This document shows, piece by piece, positions 1-7,619 of a DNA stretch of 64,000 bases (its first letter is position 1; each line of letters begins with the position of its first letter). Source of the DNA: Sphingobium limneticum (lineage in GTDB: Bacteria; Pseudomonadota; Alphaproteobacteria; Sphingomonadales; Sphingomonadaceae); NCBI RefSeq assembly GCF_008710155.1, contig NZ_VYPZ01000019.1, positions 1 to 64,000 of the forward strand. Direction: 5' to 3'. A model generated the notes under the pieces. The model saw only the letters and a program-made list of their open reading frames with translations. It was not told where the DNA came from and searched no databases. The translations under genes and the position numbers were made by a program.

Positions 1-94
1 CCGAAACCCGAAACTTCGGCCAAAAGGCAGCGGTATGGAGCCACCACGCAGTACGTAAATCACGCCCATGCCGGCCAATTACGCACCCATCCGC

Positions 95-670
95 TCAGAT
101 CACCAGGTTGATGGAGGTGCCCACCTGCTTCACTGCCGCGATGGTCTTCACCTTCGCCACCGTGTCCGACCCGTCGCGCCGCCCGCAATCGCAGGCATAT
201 TGTTTGAACAGTCGCTCGGCCGCCGCGACCGGGCGCAGCGCGTGCTGGCCCGGCTTCCAGTCGTCCAATATGCGGATGCCGTACATGGTGCCGCTGACGT
301 CATAATGGCGGATGTCCCAGGCGAGGATGACGATCAGTTCGCGCGCCTTGTCCCGATCCGCATTGGCAAAGCCGATGGCCAGGATGCGGGGCGCGCCGCC
401 TTCCTGCTCGCCGACTGTGACCTGAACCGGCGCGCGGGTCATCTGCTCGTCCAGCATCACCAGCTGCCGTTCGTCCTCGTCCGGCTTGCCGGTCAGATAG
501 TCCGCGAACACCCATGGCCGGCCATTCCATATCGCCGGGGTAACGTTCACCGCATCGGCCGGCAGGCCAAGCTTCTGCGCTGCGCGATGTTGCGCGCTGG
601 CGGCATGCGCGGCGCCCGGCTGCGCCGTGGCCGCCATCATCAGCAGCGCTGACCCCCATATCACAAGCAT
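95..670 (-). CDS. secreted hypothetical protein
   Basis: About 191 residues with an N-terminal signal peptide (hydrophobic stretch from MLVIWGSALLMMAATA, then an Ala-rich cleavage region ending near AHA). I chose the ATG at 670 because a GGAGG ribosome binding site lies directly upstream on the minus strand and this start yields a clean signal peptide; an in-frame extension to 715 has no such support. The mature part is mixed alpha/beta with several acidic patches and a Cys-x-Cys near the C-terminus (YACDCGRRDG). No family was recognised. It is probably periplasmic. The neighbours (acpP on the opposite strand) give no clue to function. Confidence 0.7.
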   Translation of the reverse strand: MLVIWGSALLMMAATAQPGAAHAASAQHRAAQKLGLPADAVNVTPAIWNGRPWVFADYLTGKPDEDERQLVMLDEQMTRAPVQVTVGEQEGGAPRILAIGFANADRDKARELIVILAWDIRHYDVSGTMYGIRILDDWKPGQHALRPVAAAERLFKQYACDCGRRDGSDTVAKVKTIAAVKQVGTSINLVI

Positions 671-715
671 ATCCTCCGCAGCATCAGGTCGGGCCAGGGT
701 AACGCAGCATTCCAC

Positions 716-1090
716 CTGCGGTCCAGACGCCGGGCGTGCCCCATGGCGTGCGAATCTGCCGCACCGCTGGTGGCCGCGAAGGGGGTCAGGAGGCCGATGA
801 TCGTCCTTGCTAGCGACAGGAAAGACGCCGATCGCTCAGGGGGTGGCATGACAGGTGAATCGGGCTGGGGGCAGGGCGCCATGGTGCCCCCACGCCCGCG
901 AAGTCGCTGAAATTCCGGAAAATCGACTGTTATCATGTGACAAAAGGGCGGTTTTTATGGCCTCAACCTTGCCAGAGCGAATGAAGGGGCTTGGCGGCCT
1001 TGCCTCTTGCCTCTATCGGAGCTTGGCACTAGGGCAATGCCTTAACGGTTATTCAGAACCACCAACGATACCCAGTAAGAAGGACCACTC
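716..1090. other. intergenic region upstream of acpP
   Basis: 375 bases between two divergent genes. Short open frames occur on both strands but lack a ribosome binding site and family resemblance, so I do not call a gene. The last 120 bases are less GC-rich and should contain the acpP promoter; no confident -35/-10 pair was picked. An AAGGA-type ribosome binding site sits just before the acpP ATG. Confidence 0.5.
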
Positions 1091-1324
1091 ATGAGTGAGA
1101 CCGCGGATCGCGTAAAGAAAATCGTCGTCGAGCATCTGGGCGTTGAAGCCGAGAAGGTGACCGAGGACGCCAGCTTCATCGACGATCTGGGCGCGGACAG
1201 CCTGGACATCGTCGAACTGGTGATGGCGTTCGAAGAAGAATTCGGCGTCGAAATCCCCGACGACGCTGCCGAGAAGATCGCCACCGTCAAGGACGCGATC
1301 GATTATATCGACAGCAAGCAGTAA
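1091..1324 (+). CDS. acpP: acyl carrier protein
   Basis: 77 residues, the normal length for the fatty-acid-synthesis carrier. The phosphopantetheine attachment motif GADSLD is present with the modified serine at residue 37, and the rest is the usual acidic four-helix sequence (e.g. [14 protein letters not shown]). It carries growing acyl chains as thioesters in the cytoplasm. An AAGGA site precedes the ATG. It is followed by fabF, the standard acpP-fabF order, but a terminator-like hairpin with a T run lies between them, which fits the much higher demand for ACP than for the synthase. Confidence 0.97.
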   Translation: MSETADRVKKIVVEHLGVEAEKVTEDASFIDDLGADSLDIVELVMAFEEEFGVEIPDDAAEKIATVKDAIDYIDSKQ

Positions 1325-1332
1325 GGCGTTTT

Positions 1333-1420
1333 GCGGCCCGCGCGTCGTTCGCTCGGGCCGCCCTGCGCGTTAGGAAATGGCTCCTCCTGTCCGGTGACCC
1401 CGGAGCGCGGGGAGCCTTTT
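1333..1420 (+). terminator. hairpins between acpP and fabF
   Basis: Two stems follow the acpP stop codon. The first pairs GCGGCCCG (1333-1340) with CGGGCCGC (1354-1361). The second pairs GGCTCC (1379-1384) with GGAGCC (1411-1416), encloses a GC-rich inner stem and is followed by TTTT (1417-1420). The second has the form of an intrinsic terminator and probably gives partial termination so that acpP transcripts outnumber fabF transcripts. Confidence 0.6.
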
Positions 1421-1505
1421 CGTATCTGGTGCGCCGTTCACAAATCCGGTTCAAGCGACTAGATGGAACGGCGTTGAGCCAAAGAGAATATTTCGGAGCA
1501 AGCAT

Positions 1506-2765
1506 ATGCGTCGCGTCGTCGTAACCGGCCTTGGCATGGTCAGCCCGCTGGGCGGAAATGTCGAAACCAGCTGGAAGAATATCATTGCTTCCAAATCGGG
1601 CGCGGCCACCATCGCCCGCTTCGACGCCAGCGAATATAAATGCCGCATCGCCTGCGAAGTGAAGCCGGTGGGTCATGAATATGGCTATGATGCCAGCCTG
1701 GACGTCGATCACAAGATTCAGCGTCAGGTCGATCCCTTCATCGTCTACGGCATTTCCGCCGCCAGCGAAGCGCTGCGCGACGCGGGGCTGGACAATATGT
1801 CGGAAGAAGAACGGCTGCGCGCCGGTTGCTCGATCGGTTCGGGCATCGGTGGTCTGCCGGGCATCGAAAGCGAATCGCAGGTGCTGGCCACCAAAGGGCC
1901 GAGCCGCGTGTCGCCGCACTTCGTCCATGGTCGCCTGATCAACCTGATCTCCGGCCAGGTGTCGATCAAATATGGCCTGATGGGGCCGAACCATGCGGTC
2001 GTCACCGCCTGTTCGACCGGCGCCCACTCGATCGGCGACGCCGCGCGCATGATCGCGATGGACGATGCCGACGTCATGCTCGCGGGCGGCGCGGAAAGCG
2101 CGATCTGCCCGATCGGCATCGCCGGCTTCGCGCAGGCGCGCGCGCTCAGCACCAATTTCAACGACACGCCGGAAAAGGCGTCGCGTCCCTATGACGTCAA
2201 CCGTGACGGCTTCGTCATGGGCGAAGGCGCGGGCGTGGTCGTGCTCGAAGAATATGAGCATGCCAAGAAGCGTGGCGCGAAAATCTATGCCGAAGTCATC
2301 GGTTACGGCCTGTCGGGCGACGCCTATCATGTGACGGCCCCGCATCCCGAAGGCTCGGGCGGTTTCCGCTCGATGCAGATGGCGCTGAAAAAGTCGGGCC
2401 TCAGCCTTGAGGACATCGACTATGTGAACGCGCACGGCACCTCGACCCCGCTGGGCGACGAGCTGGAACTGGGCGCGGTCAAGCGTCTGTTCGGCGACAA
2501 CCTGTCCACCATGTCGATGTCGTCCACCAAGTCGGCCATCGGGCATCTGCTGGGCGGCGCGGGCGCGGTGGAGAGCATCTTCTGCATCCTCGCCATGCGC
2601 GACCAGATCGTGCCGCCGACGCTGAACCTCGATGAACCGAGCGAAAGCTGCAAGGGCGTGGACCTGGTCCCGCACGTCGCCAAGGAACGCAAGGTGCGCG
2701 CGGTGCTGAACAACTCGTTCGGTTTCGGCGGCACCAACGCCTCGCTCATCATGAAGGCGATCTGA
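1506..2765 (+). CDS. fabF: beta-ketoacyl-ACP synthase II
   Basis: 419 residues, typical FabF length. It condenses malonyl-ACP with acyl-ACP in fatty acid elongation. The catalytic set of the condensing-enzyme family is intact: nucleophile Cys169 in VTACSTG, His310 in NAHGTSTP, and Lys342 and His347 in SSTKSAIGHLLGGAGA. The N-terminus MRRVVVTGLGMVSPLG and the C-terminal NNSFGFGGTNAS are characteristic. It starts at the ATG preceded by GGAG. It follows acpP and precedes mltG on the same strand, a gene order common in proteobacteria. FabB is the only realistic alternative; the full-length sequence and acpP neighbour favour FabF. Confidence 0.96.
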   Translation: MRRVVVTGLGMVSPLGGNVETSWKNIIASKSGAATIARFDASEYKCRIACEVKPVGHEYGYDASLDVDHKIQRQVDPFIVYGISAASEALRDAGLDNMSEEERLRAGCSIGSGIGGLPGIESESQVLATKGPSRVSPHFVHGRLINLISGQVSIKYGLMGPNHAVVTACSTGAHSIGDAARMIAMDDADVMLAGGAESAICPIGIAGFAQARALSTNFNDTPEKASRPYDVNRDGFVMGEGAGVVVLEEYEHAKKRGAKIYAEVIGYGLSGDAYHVTAPHPEGSGGFRSMQMALKKSGLSLEDIDYVNAHGTSTPLGDELELGAVKRLFGDNLSTMSMSSTKSAIGHLLGGAGAVESIFCILAMRDQIVPPTLNLDEPSESCKGVDLVPHVAKERKVRAVLNNSFGFGGTNASLIMKAI

Positions 2766-2790
2766 CAATGATGGCCCGGCCCGTTTCGTT

Positions 2791-2880
2791 GTTCCCCGGC
2801 GAAGGCCGGGGTCCAGCAGCGGCGTCCGAACTGGACCCTTGTTGGGAGTCACGTGCCTCCCAACAATTTCGCCGGGGAAC
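2791..2880. repeat. palindromic element (GTTCCCCGGCG family), copy 1
   Basis: Outer arms GTTCCCCGGCGAA (2791-2803) and TTCGCCGGGGAAC (2868-2880) are perfectly complementary over 13 bp. Inside are GGTCCAG (2810-2816) with CTGGACC (2831-2837), and a separate 10-bp hairpin TTGTTGGGAG (2839-2848) with CTCCCAACAA (2857-2866). The same family without the extra hairpin occurs at 58858-58927. It lies between fabF and mltG and may act as a transcript stabiliser or attenuator, or be a mobile palindrome. Confidence 0.75.
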
Positions 2881-2890
2881 GCGCTAATCC

Positions 2891-3886
2891 ATGGCAAGAC
2901 GATCCGGCAATCCGATGCGCCGCCTGGGCTGCGTCGTCCTTCTGATCGGCCTCGCCGTCGCGGCTTTCATCGGCTTTCGCTTCGTCTATGGCTGGAGCGA
3001 ACAGGGACCGGCGACGCAGGATGTCAGCGTCATCGTGCCCGAAGGATCGACGCTGTCCGACGCGGCGGTGCTGCTGAAACAGGCGGGTGCCGTGCGCTCC
3101 GCCGACGCTTTCCTGACGCGGGCCAAGGTTTTCGGTGCGGGCAAGTCGATCAAGGCGGGCGAATTCACCATCCCCGCCGGCGCCAGCAACAGCGACATCC
3201 TCTCCATCCTGCAAGGCGGCAAGACGCTCACCCGCCTCGTCACCATACCCGAGGGGATGCCCTCCATCCTGGTCTATGAGCGGCTGATGGCCAACGACCA
3301 GCTGACCGGCGATATCAAGGTGCCGGAGGAAGGCAGCGTTCTGCCCGACAGCTATGCCTTCGACAAGGGCGAGCCGCGCGCCGCCGTGCTGAAACGCATG
3401 CAGGCGGCGATGGACAAGCTGCTCGCGCAACTCTGGGCCGAGCGGGGGCAGGGGCTGGTGGTGAAGACCCCGCGCGAAGCCGTCATACTGGCCAGCATCG
3501 TCGAGAAGGAAACCGGCGTTCCGGCGGAGCGGCCGACGGTCGCGGGCGTCTATGCCAACCGCCTGCGCACCAACATGATGTTGCAGGCGGACCCGACGAT
3601 CATCTACCCGATCACCAAGGGCAAGCCGCTCGGCCGTCGCATCCGCAAGTCGGAAATCGCGGCGGTGAACGATTATAACACTTATGCGATGGTGGGCCTG
3701 CCCAAGGGGCCGATCGCCAATCCGGGGCGCTTGTCCATCCTCGCGGTACTGCATCCGGCGCAGACCAAGGCGTTATACTTCGTGGCCGACGGCAAGGGCG
3801 GCCATATCTTCGCCGACACCTACCAGCAGCATAATGAAAATGTGCGCAAATGGTTCGAAATCCGCCGCGCGCGCGGGGAGCTTTGA
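2891..3886 (+). CDS. mltG: endolytic transglycosylase MltG
   Basis: 331 residues (YceG/MltG family). One N-terminal transmembrane helix at about residues 12-32 anchors it in the inner membrane; the periplasmic part cleaves nascent glycan strands and is thought to set where peptidoglycan synthesis stops. The catalytic glutamate is Glu205 in SIVEKETG, and the downstream family motif (MMLQADPTIIYPI) and C-terminal LHPAQTKALYFVADGKGGHIF are present. A LysM-like segment precedes the catalytic domain. It stands third after acpP-fabF, a widely conserved arrangement. Confidence 0.95.
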   Translation: MARRSGNPMRRLGCVVLLIGLAVAAFIGFRFVYGWSEQGPATQDVSVIVPEGSTLSDAAVLLKQAGAVRSADAFLTRAKVFGAGKSIKAGEFTIPAGASNSDILSILQGGKTLTRLVTIPEGMPSILVYERLMANDQLTGDIKVPEEGSVLPDSYAFDKGEPRAAVLKRMQAAMDKLLAQLWAERGQGLVVKTPREAVILASIVEKETGVPAERPTVAGVYANRLRTNMMLQADPTIIYPITKGKPLGRRIRKSEIAAVNDYNTYAMVGLPKGPIANPGRLSILAVLHPAQTKALYFVADGKGGHIFADTYQQHNENVRKWFEIRRARGEL

Positions 3887-3892
3887 CGATAT

Positions 3893-4315
3893 TTAGCGGA
3901 TGATCCCCTTCGCCCGCTGTACGCTGGCATAGCGCCATTGCACGATCGCGATGACGAAGATCAGGATCGGAAAGGCGGTCGCCACCATCACGCCCTTGAT
4001 CGCGATGATCGGCGTGGCGGCAAAGACATAGCCGAACTGCACCACCACCGCGATCAACGACAACAGGAACAGCTGCACCGCCGCCTGTTTGCGCAGCAGC
4101 AGGAAGAGCGCGCCGCCAAATCCGGCCAGCACCGCGATGCCATAATCCAGCCAGAGCCAGGCAGGCATGGCGGCGAAAATCTGCGCGCCGCCGGGATCCG
4201 TTTTGGCCAGTGCGTTCAGGTCCATCAGATATTGCATGACGAAGGAGGCAATCCCCATCAGGTTCCAGAGCAGGAACGCGATGGCGATGAGAATGAAGGA
4301 ACGCGGTGCCGACAT
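3893..4315 (-). CDS. four-helix membrane protein of unknown function
   Basis: 140 residues, almost entirely four transmembrane helices (about 6-26, 51-73, 79-97 and 106-127). A GGGAGG ribosome binding site supports the ATG at 4315. Similar small proteins are often labelled sugar transporter in sphingomonad genomes without experimental basis; I see no transport motif. It converges on mltG, with the stop codons 6 bases apart, so it is a separate unit. An inner-membrane location is certain from the sequence; the function is unknown. Confidence 0.75.
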   Translation of the reverse strand: MSAPRSFILIAIAFLLWNLMGIASFVMQYLMDLNALAKTDPGGAQIFAAMPAWLWLDYGIAVLAGFGGALFLLLRKQAAVQLFLLSLIAVVVQFGYVFAATPIIAIKGVMVATAFPILIFVIAIVQWRYASVQRAKGIIR

Positions 4316-4405
4316 GATGACTCCCTCCCGAAGCGACGCTCCAATGATACGGAGCCGTCATGATCGCATCCTACGCCTGCTTGGGCGCCGACGGAAGTCC
4401 GTCCG

Positions 4406-4909
4406 ATGAGCGCGCCGATCATCGTCACGGCGCTGTTGGGTGCGGCCGATTTCGCCTGGGCGGACGGCCTGCGCCGCGCGCATTTTCCGCCGGATCGCAA
4501 CATCCTGTCCGCGCATCTGACGCTGTTCCACCATCTGCCTCCCTCCGCACTGGAGGAGGTGTCCGCGCGCCTCAAACGGCTCTGCGCCGGGCCGCCGCCG
4601 CCTGCGCGGCTGACGGAGGTGATGTTGCTGGGCCGGGGCGTGGCGTTCCGTGTGGACAGCCCGGCGCTGATGGCGATGCGCGATGATCTGGCCGATGCCT
4701 TTGCGGGCCTGCTGACGCCGCAGGATCAGGCCCGCCCGCGCCTGCACATCACCGTCCAGAACAAGGTCGCGCCGGCCGAAGCAAAGGCGCTGGCGGAGAC
4801 GCTAGGCCAGGATTTCCACCCGCGCCCGTTGAAGATCGCGGGCCTTGCCGCCTGGCATTATCGCGGCGGGCCATGGGAGCCGGCGATGAAGGCCATGTTC
4901 AGGGGGTGA
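4406..4909 (+). CDS. 2'-5' RNA ligase / 2H phosphodiesterase family protein
   Basis: 167 residues. The two HxT signature motifs of the 2H phosphoesterase superfamily are visible: His37-Leu-Thr39 in SAHLTLFHHL and His114-Ile-Thr116 in RLHITVQNK, spaced as in LigT/ThpR. Such enzymes open or form 2',5'-phosphodiester or cyclic phosphate bonds in RNA; the physiological substrate is generally unknown in bacteria. The C-terminal part is shorter than in E. coli ThpR. It stands alone: a membrane-protein gene diverges upstream and a gene-less repeat element follows. Confidence 0.85.
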   Translation: MSAPIIVTALLGAADFAWADGLRRAHFPPDRNILSAHLTLFHHLPPSALEEVSARLKRLCAGPPPPARLTEVMLLGRGVAFRVDSPALMAMRDDLADAFAGLLTPQDQARPRLHITVQNKVAPAEAKALAETLGQDFHPRPLKIAGLAAWHYRGGPWEPAMKAMFRG

Positions 4910-4942
4910 GGGGAATGGCGGGGAAGGGGGGCAAGACATTAG

Positions 4943-5062
4943 CCCCTCCCTTTTAAGGGAGGGGTTGGGGTGGGTGGCGAGCGAAGCGAGTTGCTGACCA
5001 ATCGAGAATGGAGCGCCGCTGCGCGGCGTACCCACCCCCGGCCCCTCCCTAAGAGGGAGGGG
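4943..5062. repeat. hairpin-capped MITE-like element, gene-less copy
   Basis: A 120-base element capped on each side by a GC-rich hairpin: CCCCTCCCTT (4943-4952) with AAGGGAGGGG (4955-4964), and CCCCTCCCT (5042-5050) with AGGGAGGGG (5054-5062). Inside these caps, GGGTTGGGGTGGGT faces ACCCACCCCCGGCCC as inverted repeats, and a CGCCGC-TGC-GCGGCG stem precedes the right end. The same ends flank the DUF559 gene at 50344-50790, making this look like a non-autonomous relative. Confidence 0.8.
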
Positions 5063-5096
5063 AGAAGTGATGTCCTCCGCCTATCGCACCCAACCC

Positions 5097-6323
5097 TTAC
5101 GCCAATCCCACTTCCTTCAACGGCACGCTCGCATCGCCCAGCTGCGCCACGTCCAGCGCCGCACCGGCGATGACATGGGCGCGGCCCTGCACATAATCCT
5201 TGACCATGTTGACGCAATCCAGCGCGATCACCTTGCCGCCCTTCAGATACACGACCGAAAAGCTGCGGCTGGCCGGATCGCCGCGCGTGACGGTCTGGTC
5301 GAAACCAGTCGACAGGCCCACCGTCTGCAACTTCAGATCATATTGGTTCGACCAGAACCACGGCACGGCGTCATAGGCCTCCGCCTTGCCCAGGATATGC
5401 GCCACTGCGACCTTCGCCTGATCGTTCGCATTCTGCACCGATTCCAGCCGCATCTGCGCGCCGCCGGCAAAGCGGTTGGCATGCGCTGCGCAATCGCCCA
5501 CGGCATAGATGTCGGGCAGGCTGGTGCGGCAAAATTCATCCACATCCACGCCGTTGCCACCGGCTGCGCCCGCCGCGATCAGCGGGCCGGTTTCGGGGAT
5601 GATGCCGATGCCCACGATCACCATGTCGGTTTCGATCCGCTCGCCATCCTGCATCAGCACGGCGGTCGCCTTTCCATCGGCGACTTCGATACAATCCATC
5701 CGCGCGCCGGTGCGCAGGTCCACGCCATGGGCGCGATGCTCCGCCTCGTAGAAGCGCGACAGGTCTTCGCCCGCCACGCGCGCCAGCACCCGGTCCAGCG
5801 CCTCCAGCAGCACGACCGTCTTGCCGAACTTCGACAATACGGCCGCAGCCTCAAGCCCGATATAGCCGCCGCCGATGATGGTCACATGGTTGATGCTGTC
5901 GATCTTCGCCATCATCGCGTCGACATCGTCGCGGCGGCGCACGGCATGGACATTATGCGCGTCCGCGCCATTGCAGGTCAGCATGCGTGGGCTGCCGCCG
6001 GTACACCAGATCAGCTTGCCATAGCCGATTTCCTCGTCGCCTATGGTCACGAACTTGCCTTCGGGATCGACGCTCCTGACGCGCTTGACCAGCAGCATGT
6101 CGATCTTGCGCTCGCCCCAGAAAGCGGCCGGGCGGATCAGGATGCGATCGAAGCTCTTGTCGCCCGCGAAATATTCCTTGGAAAGCGGCGGACGTTCGTA
6201 GGGCGGATATTGCTCGTCGCCGATCATGGCGACCGTGCCGTCGAAGCCAGCCTGGCGCAGCGCGATTCCCGCCTGCGCCCCCGCATGGCCCGCACCCACG
6301 ATCAGAACGTCATAATAGCTCAT
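5097..6323 (-). CDS. FAD-dependent oxidoreductase, ferredoxin reductase type
   Basis: 408 residues. The N-terminal FAD-binding Rossmann motif ([14 protein letters not shown]) is followed by the family hallmark [13 protein letters not shown]; a second Rossmann motif for NAD(P)H ([12 protein letters not shown]) lies near residue 150, and the FAD-contact motif [12 protein letters not shown] near residue 275. The architecture is that of putidaredoxin/rubredoxin/ferredoxin reductases that pass electrons from NADH to a small iron-sulfur protein serving P450s or oxygenases; no such partner lies in the window. The ATG at 6323 was chosen because the flavin fold begins there; upstream in-frame sequence runs into the tRNA gene. 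Confidence 0.9.
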   Translation of the reverse strand: MSYYDVLIVGAGHAGAQAGIALRQAGFDGTVAMIGDEQYPPYERPPLSKEYFAGDKSFDRILIRPAAFWGERKIDMLLVKRVRSVDPEGKFVTIGDEEIGYGKLIWCTGGSPRMLTCNGADAHNVHAVRRRDDVDAMMAKIDSINHVTIIGGGYIGLEAAAVLSKFGKTVVLLEALDRVLARVAGEDLSRFYEAEHRAHGVDLRTGARMDCIEVADGKATAVLMQDGERIETDMVIVGIGIIPETGPLIAAGAAGGNGVDVDEFCRTSLPDIYAVGDCAAHANRFAGGAQMRLESVQNANDQAKVAVAHILGKAEAYDAVPWFWSNQYDLKLQTVGLSTGFDQTVTRGDPASRSFSVVYLKGGKVIALDCVNMVKDYVQGRAHVIAGAALDVAQLGDASVPLKEVGLA

Positions 6324-6416
6324 GCCGCCAATATCCTCTTCTGCCCTATTTGGCAGGGTGATTGGCGCGCTTTGCAAGGGGAGGCAAGGAGGATGTGCGT
6401 TGTGGCAGTAATAAAA

Positions 6417-6493
6417 TGGTAGCGGAGGAGGGACTTGAACCCCCGACACGCGGATTATGATTCCGCTGCTCTAACCAGCTGAGCTACTCCGCC
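6417..6493 (-). tRNA. tRNA-Met (CAU anticodon)
   Basis: On the minus strand a complete cloverleaf can be drawn: acceptor GGCGGAG pairing with CTCCGCT (one G-U), D-arm GCTC...GAGC, anticodon stem GCGGA/TCCGC around the loop ATCATAA with anticodon CAT, T-arm with GGTTCAAGTCC, discriminator A, and an encoded CCA. CAU reads Met, or Ile (AUA) if the first base becomes lysidine; the ATCATAA loop and overall sequence fit elongator tRNA-Met in sphingomonads, but the Ile2 alternative is not excluded by sequence alone. Confidence 0.93.
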
Positions 6494-6591
6494 CCAAAGG
6501 GCCTCGCCGGGCGGCAAGCCCTGCGGTGAGGCGGCGCTATACGCAGGGGATGCGGGGTGGTCAACAGCGCTTTTTCAGAAAAGTTGCGCGC

Positions 6592-7440
6592 TCATTTCCG
6601 CCGCACCGTCCAGCCGGCCGGCAGCGCCGTCGGATAGCCGTCCAGCCCATCGTCATCCACGGCCTCAACCGCCTCGCTGACCAGCGGGCCGAGCGTTGCC
6701 ATGTCCGGGTTGTGGCCGGCGCCCGGCGCGATCAGCCAGTCGGTCGGATGGCCCGCCGCGGCGAACAGCGCGCCGGCCTGATCCATGTCGACCCTGTCGT
6801 CTGCGGTGCCGTGGATCATGACCAGCGGCGCCCGGATCTTCGTCGCGGCGTCCAGATTATTCCATTTGTCGGGCAGCAGCGCGCCGATGCCGTTGGGCGC
6901 GGATTGCGCCAGCTTGTCGAAGGTGGACAGGGTGATGACGCCGGCGACCGGCACCGTCGCCGCGACATGCAGCGCCACCGCGCCGCCCAGCGAATGGCCG
7001 ACCAGGAATATGCGCGCGTTCGATCCGATCACGTTCCGCGCTTGCGCGATGAAGCGGCGGCCGTCGTCCACCAGCCCCGCCTGAGTCGGGCTGCCCGGAT
7101 TGCCGCCGAATCCGCGATAGGACACGACGATGACATGATCGCCCCGACCGGTCAGATGTTCGGCATAGCGGGCCGCGACCCCCTGGTTCGATCCGCGCCC
7201 GTGGAAGAAGAGGATGACGTCCCGGTCCATCGGGTCGCCCGGCCAGTAATAGCCGGTCAGGGTCAGCCCGTCGGCCGTCTTGACCGTCCATGTCTGTGGG
7301 CGGACATGAGTCCATTGGGCGATGTCGATCGGCGCTTCGCTGGCCTTGTAGATCTGTTCGCGCATCGTGCCCGCGCAACCGGTCAGGGCCAATGACGCGG
7401 CGATGGTCCAGGACGCGAAGGTCCGGCGCATGTGGGCCAT
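6592..7440 (-). CDS. alpha/beta hydrolase lipoprotein
   Basis: 282 residues. The N-terminus has a lipoprotein signal (lipobox LALTGC, Cys22), so the enzyme should be membrane-tethered in the periplasm. The hydrolase fold shows FFHGRGSN (oxyanion region), nucleophile Ser150 in VGHSLGG, acid around Asp214/215 in HGTADDRV and His243 in GAGHNPD. It resembles the BAAT/abhydrolase esterases; the substrate is unknown. An alternative ATG nine bases downstream keeps the signal peptide. It is divergent from the ATP-grasp/Anbu operon, sharing the 7441-7619 control region. Confidence 0.85.
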   Translation of the reverse strand: MAHMRRTFASWTIAASLALTGCAGTMREQIYKASEAPIDIAQWTHVRPQTWTVKTADGLTLTGYYWPGDPMDRDVILFFHGRGSNQGVAARYAEHLTGRGDHVIVVSYRGFGGNPGSPTQAGLVDDGRRFIAQARNVIGSNARIFLVGHSLGGAVALHVAATVPVAGVITLSTFDKLAQSAPNGIGALLPDKWNNLDAATKIRAPLVMIHGTADDRVDMDQAGALFAAAGHPTDWLIAPGAGHNPDMATLGPLVSEAVEAVDDDGLDGYPTALPAGWTVRRK

Positions 7441-7619
7441 CCTCGATTATCTCCCTGAAAGCTGCGCGCAAAAACGAAATGATAGCGCATTTCCGCCATA
7501 TATCATGAAGGCCACGGAAACCTTTTCCTCTCTCGCCATTTTTGCCTTGCAATCGTCACAGGCCGGCGCACACATATTGCAATGCACAACCGGCCGCTGG
7601 CCGAGGGAGGATCGTCCAC

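Noticed and set aside
661..936. 91-codon open frame on the minus strand
   Set aside because: No ribosome binding site, no family resemblance, Arg/Pro-rich composition typical of an antisense frame in GC-rich DNA, and it overlaps the real upstream start.
1287..2897. Very long antisense open frame over fabF (536 codons)
   Set aside because: It mirrors the codon pattern of fabF on the other strand; His/Arg/Ala-rich composition without motifs. The same applies to the long antisense frames over the flavoprotein, cpATP-grasp, alpha-E, ilvA and XrtA genes.
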